Positions 23,881-32,400 of a stretch of 64,000 nucleotides of DNA are shown one piece after another. Origin of the DNA: Oscheius tipulae (Eukaryota > Nematoda > Chromadorea > Rhabditida > Rhabditidae); assembly GCA_037178975.1 (NCBI GenBank), contig JASJZH010000003.1:310001-374000 (forward strand), given 5' to 3'. The position numbers were made by a program, and so were the translations under genes. The stretch's first letter is position 1. Each line of letters starts with the position of its first letter. The notes below the pieces were generated by a model. That model was given only the letters and a program-made list of their open reading frames with translations. It ran no database searches and was not told the origin of the DNA.

Positions 23881-24310
23881 GATTCTTTTTTCTTTTTAAA
23901 AAAGGTCAAAGACGGGAGATTAATATACCTCAGTTTGGTTCAAAATATCGGGTTGAAAGACTATCGGACGTGATCAGGCGGTCGAAACAGAGCGTGAAGA
24001 TAGTTTGAACAACGATAAGTATTAGAATTGAAAACTACGACTGTCTCTGACTTCTCATAACAAGAATAGCAGAGCGCGATTTCCTTCCCGGCATACAAAC
24101 GCCTATAACGCAAATTTTGCGGTTCGATTGGATCGAAAGTGAAGAAGATCCGCTAAAAATTAAGGGAACAACAAAACAGAAGGTCTCCTGGATTGAATCA
24201 ATTTGAAATCCTATGAGAAAAGAGGGAAAGGCCCATTTCAGACCGAGCCGACCCGTCTCTCCCCCTTGCAATAGGCGGTCCATTATCAAGACGGGAAGAC
24301 ACTGACGTGT

Positions 24311-24383
24311 GGCCGCGTGGCCTAATGGATAAGGCGTCGGACTTCGGATCCGAAGATTGTAGGTTCGAGTCCTGCCGTGGTCG
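24311..24383 (+). tRNA. trnR-TCG: tRNA-Arg (anticodon TCG), copy 2
   Basis: It is identical to the gene at 22527-22599 except for one C-to-T change in the T-stem (GCAGG to GTAGG), which leaves a G-U pair. A T run follows. Both copies share GTGGTCGAAA at the 3' flank, so this looks like a local duplication. Confidence 0.95.
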
Positions 24384-24439
24384 AAATTTTTTTTTCATTT
24401 TGTCTCTATGGTCAAATCTCTTTTTTCTTTTTGTTCCAG

Positions 24440-24940
24440 AATCAGTCATCACAGGTGAGTTGGTCCGGACAATTGTTCTCGTTGTAGATCTGTTTTTCTT
24501 TCGTATAAAGGTCGATCATTTCATAGCTCCACGGGTAGCTCAGATTGTGTGAAGTACAAAATTCTACTGACAAGCTTATAGAAGATAGTCAGTCTCGATT
24601 TCATTCGAAACTCTCCAATTTTCAATCAGGAAACGGTCTCAAAAACACCGGCAGTCACATTGTAGATGTTGACAAAGCTGCCTGGTCGAGAGGGCTGTAA
24701 GATCCCTCAACACTCTCAAACTTTGTACATCTAGAAGGAAGGAATGACGTTGGCTTGTCCGGACCAATTCACCTGTGATGAGGTGTGGAGTGACAACTTT
24801 CTCCACCCAATCCGATATTTTTGATTTTGTACCTGTACGGTCCCTGAACAGTTGTTGTGTTTCTTTCAAAAAACCGATCATTTCATAGCACCACGGGTAG
24901 ATCCCTCAGCACTCTCAAACTTTGTGTACATCTAGATTTG
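24440..24940. repeat. Mosaic of direct and inverted repeats downstream of tRNA-Arg copy 2
   Basis: CATTTCATAGC(T/A)CCACGGGTAG occurs near 24520 and again near 24885. GATCCCTCA(A/G)CACTCTCAAA with CATCTAGA occurs near 24700 and near 24900. TCATCACAGGTGA at 24445 recurs inverted near 24770, together with TTGGTCCGGACAA. It is probably the remains of nested transposable elements. Confidence 0.65.
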
Positions 24941-25324
24941 TGGAAGAGTGGATTCTTTAAGTAAAGGAGATTTAACTTCCCTCAGTACCCTTCTTAACCG
25001 AGCAAAAAGTGAACCTAAGGTGTTCAATAAATTTGAGTAACGGAAACCAAAGTAAGAACGCGACAAAAAGTGAACAAAACTTCGTATAAAAGTCAAATCC
25101 ACGTCTTTCCTCTAAGACTGAACATTATATTTTCGTTAAAAACGAATCACCCCCTAAAGGCACAAGCGACTCTGAGCCTTGTCCGGTTCCTATTCCTCTC
25201 GGTCAACCTGGGAAACCGCTCTCAGGGTAAACTGCCCGTATAGTTCCCTCGAGTCGAGCTACCACTGTAGAAAAAACGTTTTTCCAAAGATTTCCTAAAC
25301 TTACTACGATGCCTTAGCCGCCCT

Positions 25325-25412
25325 TTCAAGTCTGAAAAACATCGGGGGATTGAATCCAGGCTGCTCGGTTTCATATGTCAGCGCGCTAATAGCGGAGTTT
25401 TGGCGACACTAA
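25325..25412 (-). repeat. Possible tRNA-derived remnant
   Basis: The minus strand contains TAGCGCGCTGACATATGAAA and GGATTCAATCC, which look like the anticodon arm and T-arm of a tRNA, but no full acceptor stem can be drawn. Confidence 0.4.
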
Positions 25413-25779
25413 GCAACAAACTAACATTATGGTTACAAAGAACGCTTTAGCCAAAATGGCAACTTCACGGACTGATATTACAGATTCATACTGTTCTGTA
25501 GACCTTTTTGTAGTCAAGTGTAGCCAAGACAATATTTATTCACCAGTCTCATCGACTGTCGATGAATCACACCCAATCATTTCCGGCCTTTCTTCAGCAA
25601 TATCTCTCACAGCTTCCAGCGCTTGGAGTGTACCATTGTTGATATTAATAGTGCTAATGTTGTATGTGTTGGAGGTTGATAACAAGACTTGGCGCTACCA
25701 CGCTGACAACGGGCACAGGAGGGGTGATTGAACGGAACACAACGCTAGAAAGTTCCATCTTCGGCGTTTGTTGACAGAC

Positions 25780-27110
25780 TCACGGGGAGTAGGAAATCGT
25801 CGAGACAATGTTCTTTTCAGCATCTTTCAGTTCTTTCCTATACAGCATACACAGCCAGATTAATAGGCCGTGATCGAGTAAAGAAATGACAGCTGTCAGT
25901 AAATGTTTAATGAACGTTCCGAGATTCTCTTCGGAATCGAACTTCCCAAAAACTCCGAAAAACCAATTGAGAAGGAAGAAGGTGTATATGGCAGTATATC
26001 CAAGGTCTGGTAACTGAAACAGAGAATCTCAGCTCGTTTTCTAATTAGTTTGCGACCCACCAAAGTGAAAGCAAGAGAAAACTCAACAAGAATAAAAGCC
26101 CCGCTAACAGCCCCGACGCAGAAGAAGAAAGCGAGTAACACTAAAAAATACTTCTTTAAGAAAAAGATTTTTGCTTACGCATCATTGTATACATTGCACC
26201 TAAGCAACCGGCAAAACCTGTGAACATGCTGGCGCTGTAGGAAGAACCCGAAGTATCGACCCGAAGAAAATACACCGTTCCATAAAAATGCACAAATATA
26301 CTGACTCCAAATGCATACAAGACCGGCTTCTGGAAACAAACAGACACACTAAACATGTTTTCCGGTATTTCACGAGATGGCAAAAACGTTTATCATGCGT
26401 GGGACTTGTACCCTATATACCTGTTTTGGATTTCTAGTCGGAGTACTAACCGACTGAGCCAAGCAGGCAATTTCGCTGCATTTTCTCAGAAAATACATGA
26501 GCTTAGATATTGCCGAAATGCACAGATACATTGCTGCAGCGCCTGTAGCATCTTCACTTGCAAAACACAAGCGAACCTAGCGCGCTACTCTTTTTGAATT
26601 CGACGCGCAATCTTGAAATTTCCAAAGAGACAAAAAATGGTGAATCTCGCCCAACTAGAAATGAAAAACACCTTCTGAGGGTGTTTCCAAGTGTTTCAGG
26701 AGAAGACAAAAAGATTTATCCAAGGCGGGAATCGAGTCTGACCCCTTTTGGTTTCGTAGTCGGAGCTTGCTCCTATGTCCAACCAAGTTAGTCATAGGAG
26801 CAAAGGTCGCGCTGGATTTCCCAGAGGCACTTGAATGCTCTTGATGTACTTAACCAAAGGACTAGTGTACAAGTGGTAAAGGCTTGCTCTAACTAACTTG
26901 ATATGATTTCGTCCCATACTGCAACCACTTTTCACCGAATCGCCACCAAGGCTTTAGAACATCTTCGTCTCCACACTCTCCTTCCATATTGGTTCGTTCT
27001 TCTTGTTCCGGATCCAAATCAGCTGCTGGCAACTCCACATCCTCTTCCATAATTTCTTCAACAGAAAGAACATCATCTTGAATGCTTTCTTCTTCAGGGG
27101 TAATGGACAT
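25780..27110 (-). CDS. Multipass membrane protein of unknown family
   Basis: I do not recognise this protein. Exon 1 (26898-27110) encodes an acidic N-terminus, MSITPEEESIQDDVLSVEE, ending KPWWRFGEKWLQYGTKSYQ. Exon 2 (about 26453-26580) and exon 3 (about 26180-26335) carry KPVLYAFGVSIFVHFYGTV, a likely membrane span. Exon 4 (about 26058-26142) encodes LLLAFFFCVGAVSGAFILVE. The last exon encodes LPDLGYTAIYTFFLLNWFFG and LLTAVISLLDHGLLIWLCML before TGA at 25780-25782. Junction phases 0, 0, 1 and 0 close with good splice sites, so the model is firm even though the function is not. About four membrane spans with both ends probably cytoplasmic suggest a tetraspan protein. Exon 2 ends inside a tRNA-like sequence (see the repeat at 26405). 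Confidence 0.78.
26405..26480 (-). repeat. tRNA-derived short element, copy 1
   Basis: The minus-strand GGCTCAGTCGGTTAGTACTCC is a tRNA D-arm with an A-box, followed by a diverged CCAAAACAGGT segment shared with 31911. It overlaps the 3' end of exon 2 of the membrane protein gene, and its GTTAGT is the apparent splice donor. Confidence 0.5.
26700..26800 (-). repeat. tRNA-derived short element, copy 2
   Basis: The minus strand reads CTTGGTTGGACATAGGAGC, then CTCCGACTACGAAACCAAAA and a T-arm-like GACTCGATTCCCGCC. The CTCCGACTA block matches copy 1, 300 bases away. Confidence 0.5.
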
Positions 27111-27534
27111 TTTTAGTCGGAATGGGTAGAAGAATGAGTAAAGACTTATCTATCCAGCAAACATTCATATTTGTACGGTCAGTCAGGGTATGAATCATAT
27201 CCAAAATAATAAACATCCCGATAACAGTGGTGAAAATTTGATTCATTTGAGAAACATTGGATATGCCGTAAAACTTCTAATCTTTGATGAATCTAACGAT
27301 AAGAACTTTCGGCAGTTTATCACAGGTAAATTGACTGTCTTGTCTACTTTTCTACTTTTATTAAAGTGCTAAGGTAGTCCGAAGTTCTTTTCGCCCGTTT
27401 GAAACGAAGACAGAACCAAAACGCGAATCTGAGGGGACCTGACTTAACAGAATTTGTCGAGGAATCCGGCTATTACTTCCGATTTCCATAAATCGGTCGT
27501 TTTCGCAATTTTGAAGACCAAACAACTTTTTCAT
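27111..27534. other. A/T-rich intergenic stretch
   Basis: It separates the membrane protein gene from the mariner remnant. Short open frames occur without codon or splice support. No gene is seen. Confidence 0.5.
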
Positions 27535-28685
27535 TCGCTGTAACCACTATTATGATGTCTGCCCATTTCACCGGTTGCTTACGGATGCCACGCTCGTAGA
27601 ACACCTTGGGTTTCGGTGCGAAGAAGTTTGTCAACTAGGTTTTGAGTGCGCCGTGGGAATCGAACTGTTGTCCTCCAATCTCGTTGTTGAGAGTCCGGAA
27701 CAGATAATAGTCGGAAGGGGCAAGGTCCGGGCTATAAGGAGGATGGGGTAGAATTTCCCAACCCAAGTCGTGGATCTCTTGGAGCGAGTGAGTTTTGCAA
27801 CATGGGGGCACGCGTTGTCTATCTGCAGGATGACCTTCAACTTCAGCGGCCGTTTCTGACGAAGTGCAACGGCAACCTTTTCAAGTTGCTGGCTATAAAT
27901 GGCGGCCGTAAGGGTAGTTCCAGCATCCAGCAATTCCCAGTGCATCACTCCTTCGATATCCCAGAAAACACAGAGTATAATCTTCTTTTGATGGGTGTCG
28001 GGTTTCACATCAGGGCTTGATGTCTTCCCTGGACCCACCCATTGACGCTTCCTTTGGAAGTTTACGTACGTTACCCACTTCTCATCTTCCGTCACCAGGC
28101 GTGGCAAAAAGGATTTCCTCTCATACCTGGACAGGAGAGAATGGGCGACGGACATGCGCTGCCACTTCTGGGTTTCTCCCTTGCCTTACTTACTGTGGGG
28201 GCAGACGGGGGAACCAGTAGGGATGGAATTATATGTTTATAGCATATAGAATAAGAGAAGAGTCGATAAGGGGAGAGAGTGTGTAGCGGGGAGGACTGAG
28301 GTGTAACAACCACGGGTGACATTATACATACAGTCCATGAGTCATAGGTGAGGGGTCTTTGGAGGAGACATTGGGGGGCCAGGCAATAAGAAAGAGGTTG
28401 ATAGTTACTAAGAATAAGGAAGGAACATTAGATCGTACGTGGTTTCAGAAAACCTTCTTCTTGATTGCTCGCTGGAACTTCCATTGACAGTAGATAGGGC
28501 AGCACTGAGGTCATGCGGCAACCATGTGCCCAGTTTCTTTGTAAATCTCAGTTGCTTCAAATATCTGGAAAAAAAGGTTTGAATCCGAGGGGACGGAGTA
28601 CTCACAAAAACAGAACTCAATGAGGATTGATAGGAGCTTAGTTTTGCAATGCTTGCTCTTTCCTCATGAGTGCAATCAACTGACA
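27535..28685 (-). pseudogene. Broken mariner (Tc1/mariner superfamily) transposon
   Basis: The minus-strand frame near 28140-27700 matches mariner transposase: SLLSRYERKSFL, TEDEKWVTYVN (first catalytic D), ILCVFWD, and QIDNACPHVAK (second D). A one-base frame change follows; the other frame continues LGWEILPHPPYSPDLAPSDY with the third D, then a TAG stop and the tail KVFYERGIRKQPVKW. Part of the N-terminal domain (KKLGTWLPHDLS) lies near 28510-28550, separated by about 300 unrelated bases, so the element is also interrupted. It cannot make an active transposase. I did not find the terminal inverted repeats. Confidence 0.85.
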
Positions 28686-28914
28686 CAGGGTTCTTGACTC
28701 AAGGTGCTGAAGAAAGTCGCATCCAAAATTGAGACCATTTAAAAATCTGAATTATAGATATTTGGTAGGAAAAATAGTAAAGGGAAGTGGATTTAAAGAT
28801 TTGGGGGTGTTTGGCTAAAAGCGCTTCTCGCTGTGCTATTAAACCATTTCCTGCGTCTCTGACCTCTGCCTGCCAAGCTCTACCCGTATTGTCTAGGTTC
28901 TTTCGGTAGTAGCC

Positions 28915-29034
28915 GCTTACGGCCATACCACGTTGAAAGTACGCCATCCCGTCCGATCTGGCAAGTCAAGCAACGTTGGGCCCGGTTAGTACTTGGATCG
29001 GAGACGGCTTGGGAATCCCGGGTGTCGTAAGCTT
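28915..29034 (+). rRNA. 5S ribosomal RNA
   Basis: It has 120 bases, from GCTTACGGCCATACCACGTT to GGGTGTCGTAAGCTT, closed by the complementary ends GCTTACG and CGTAAGC and followed by a T run. GCCATCCCGTCCGATCTGGC and AGTACTTGGATCGGAGACGG are the conserved 5S loops. The CACGTTGAA-x-x-ACGCCATCCCGTCC version is typical of nematodes rather than other animals. Only one copy is present; no repeat array or spliced-leader gene is seen beside it. Confidence 0.97.
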
Positions 29035-29451
29035 TTTGCCTTTTCCGGTTTTGTGAATGAAGCCGAGCCTACAATTATCGATTTTCTTATTTATTTCTCG
29101 GCTTGAAAACTAACTATCAGTTCAAAATAGGTTTAAATCTATTCATTTGTCACATAATTTACATACACGACCTTTTTTTTCTTTCAATAGATCAGAGTGA
29201 ATAAGAATTGAGAGAGAGTGAGGGTACATCACAAAAAAAGGGTAATGGGGCTTTAGCAGCATTGTAGTCTTTTAGTGCGGTAACAAATTCAACAATTCTG
29301 TAGGCACACAATGGGATCAGCCGGTGATTATCAGTTTCAAAAGTATGGTTGGGGCGGGTGTAGAAAATGCAATATTTCAAAGACTTGGGAGTCTGGGAGT
29401 CATTATTGCTTGCCGGCCTGAGTATTTACAAAAATTAGTGGGTAAACTCTT
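29035..29451. other. Spacer between 5S rRNA and KMT2
   Basis: It should hold the KMT2 3' untranslated region. No gene is recognised. Confidence 0.5.
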
Positions 29452-32400
29452 CTAGTTCATCCACTTGACGCAGTTGGGAGCTCCACAGAGACAGGGGACT
29501 TTTGTGGCTTCTTCTTCGAATTCGAACTGGTAGTCGTAGGTCAGCTGGAAAATTATTGTAAGTAAAATACCACTGAAGAAAAGGGTAGGTCATGCTGTAA
29601 ACTAATGTCTCTCTGTCTTTCTCACTGGCCGACCCAGCATTAGAATTCTCTATAGTAAAGTCTAGGTTAAGCAAAACTAATAGGGTAAACGAGTTTGTCT
29701 ATGCTAGAGTAATTGCCTGTTATTCTTCGACTTCCTCGTTCTCCGAAAAAGTTTCTGGATTGTAATCGATTGTGATCTGAAAAACGACCGCTACTATTGC
29801 TCGAAAAAGGAGCGCACCCGCTTTTTGGTCCCCAATTTACATAAAATCAAAAAGGTTACCTCTTCTCTAGCCTTGATCGGCCGATTGGCCGTGATGACGA
29901 TCTTCTTGTCCTCCAGGGCCTGCCCGGCTTGGATGACCTTCGTCGAGCAATTCGGGTCACAAGAATGATTTATGTATCTGAAGATGACTAAAATTGAAAA
30001 ATGAGGAGAGTGGAGCTACCTGGCAAGTCCACCAGCCATGGTGGCATCGACAGAAATCTCCTCATCAATTCGGAACATGTAGACTCCGCGGTTCTCCTTC
30101 TCGTACTTCTTCTCACGGACGTTGCAAACCTCGTTTCGGATGATTTCGCCCTGAAAATAAAGTGGTAAGGTTGACAGAGAGACAGATACAGAGACAGAAA
30201 CTATCCCTTACCTTGTACTCCACGATCATATCTCCCATATTGATGTCTCTCTTGGCGTAAAGACCTAGCCCTTGTATCTTTGATCTTGCCAGATAGACTG
30301 TATTGGCGACATCCTTCTTCATCTTCGAGTACTGAGAGTAGATGTTCGTGTTGTTCATCGTGTCGTATTTTCCTCCCAAAAGCATGGCCCATTCGGGTCC
30401 CATTCCGAGGCCACCATTCGACTGGAGTCGGAGCTGGGCCTCGACGAGCTCATTGAAGGAAGACTTGGCTGTTCTGGTACGGCCGGTTGTGGTTTCAGAG
30501 GTAGTACTGGCAACGGCACGACTGAAATTGATAGCATCACTGACATTCTGTCTCTCTTTGAACTCACGAAGTGGAAGGTCCAGAACTTGGTACGACCCTT
30601 TTCCTGTTCTTAATCAATGTCCTGAATCTTGGCTCGGCTCTGGCACATCCCGATGGGTTCTCAGCCAGGGGGAGTTCAAGTAGCGGGCCGTTAGTATTGG
30701 GATGACGGAAGTTGTAGGTAAAGAGGCTATCAACTCCGGGAAGCTAAAGTACAAAACTCGACATGGAGAAACTGTGAACGCATACCGACTCGGTGATTTT
30801 GCTAATAGCGCTTTCCGTTAATCCGAAGAGAATCTCTCCCTGATCGGGCTGCTCAAAGAATCTGAGGAAGTCTGATTGTTGCCTGGTCATCTTGACAGCT
30901 GTCAGAATATTTCTCCAAGCTTCCGTTGCCGTTTCGCCTCGATAATGATGGTCCAGATGACTGACAGTAAACAGCGGCTTCTGCTGGTGCTCGCTGATGG
31001 TACAGTTGTACAGAATCCTCTGTCTAGGGTCTCCAGGATGCCAGAACCAGCGCGAGACTTGGTAGCCGTTCTGAAAGCTCAATTATGTGAGGGAGGAAAA
31101 CCGAGAACGTACGGGGAAGATGAACTTAGAGTTGTGGAAGGCTTTTAACTGATCCGGGAGAAGTTGACCAACTTTGTAGAATGTCAAGGCTCCAAGCTTG
31201 AGGCACAGTCGTGGGGTTTCTGAATATGGAGATGGAATGAGGCAGAGAGACAGCGGGACAGAGAAACAGAGAGAGGGAGAGACAGAGATACAGAGACAGA
31301 GAACCACCAACCTGTATCGAACAGCTTCGCCAGCAGAGCATTCTCATTTCTCTCAATGTAGATCCGTCTCGGAGCATCCAACTGCCCGACCAAGACGTCA
31401 GGATTATAGGGATCGATGTGTCGAGCACAGAAGAAAGTCTTGTCCTTGATGAACTTGGCCTGTTGCATCTTCCTGGCACAGGGAAGATGGAAATGCAAGC
31501 CACAGTCAGCCTTGTGACATTGTAGACTGGCTCCGCATCGTCCACATAGGTGACAGAGCTGCCCAAGGGCTCGGACTACGGCCTGGTCGACCTGATTCAG
31601 TCCTCCCTGAGAGTTCTCGTAGACTTCAGCACTCCAGAGCGCGCAGTTGACATGGACCCAGATATTGTCAGCCAAATTGAGAAGCCGTCCACAGATCGAG
31701 GGCTCTCCATCTCCCTTGCCACCGCAGAAGACACAGACACGACTGTCGACCAGATCCTTGATTTCTTGTCGAGGATCGAGTTCCCTGGGGATGACTCCCA
31801 TCTTGGGCATAAGGAGGAGTTCCTGGAAATGAGGGTTAGGGGCAGACAGACGCGTTTCAAGACAGCTGATATCTACCCTCAAGTACCTCGGAGAAAAATG
31901 GCGCGGCTGTTGCCCACATAGCTCAGTTGGTTATCGCTCCGAATACAAAACAAAACATGTCGCGGTCGGCTCTCGCAAGAGTATATCCATTTTGCTTTCT
32001 CAGAAAGCATCGAAACTACGTTCAGAACCTTTTAAATTCTCCTGATTGGTTGAGCATAATCAATCTTTCCAGTTTGCAAACTGCACTCGCTATGTAAAGT
32101 GACAAACGTACTCGAATACTCACGCTCTTGAACTGCTGAACCCTGATGTAACTCTCCAGAATCTGTTTGCTGAATGTCTTCCAATCCTCCGACGGTCCCG
32201 TGTTGACTTCTCTTCTCTGGGTCACCTCCTGCAGAGCCGCCAGATCAGCCATTCGAATGATCTGGAAAACTTCTGTCATGTCAACCCGTACCATCTCGGC
32301 ACCTGAATATTATCCTTCCTGCCTTCATCAATGACATATCTCGTGTCCCTCGGCGAAGTCAGCAGGCTGTCCGACGGGGGTAAAGCCGGAATATTCGGAA

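Noticed and set aside
25429-25731. 100-residue plus-strand open frame with a hydrophobic stretch
   Set aside because: No family, no clear promoter, and it overlaps no other evidence; a chance frame is as likely. It was left out of the gene list.
28699-28947. Open frame on the minus strand starting MAYFQRGMAVSGYYRK
   Set aside because: It begins inside the antisense of the 5S rRNA gene and has no splice or family support.
29125-29180. Possible spliced-leader RNA gene next to 5S (GGTTTAAATCTATTCATTTG)
   Set aside because: The start resembles nematode SL1 only in GGTTTAA; there is no GT donor at the right place and no Sm-binding site.
31905-31985. Functional tRNA gene in the KMT2 intron
   Set aside because: The 5' half is tRNA-like, but the anticodon arm and T-arm are missing.
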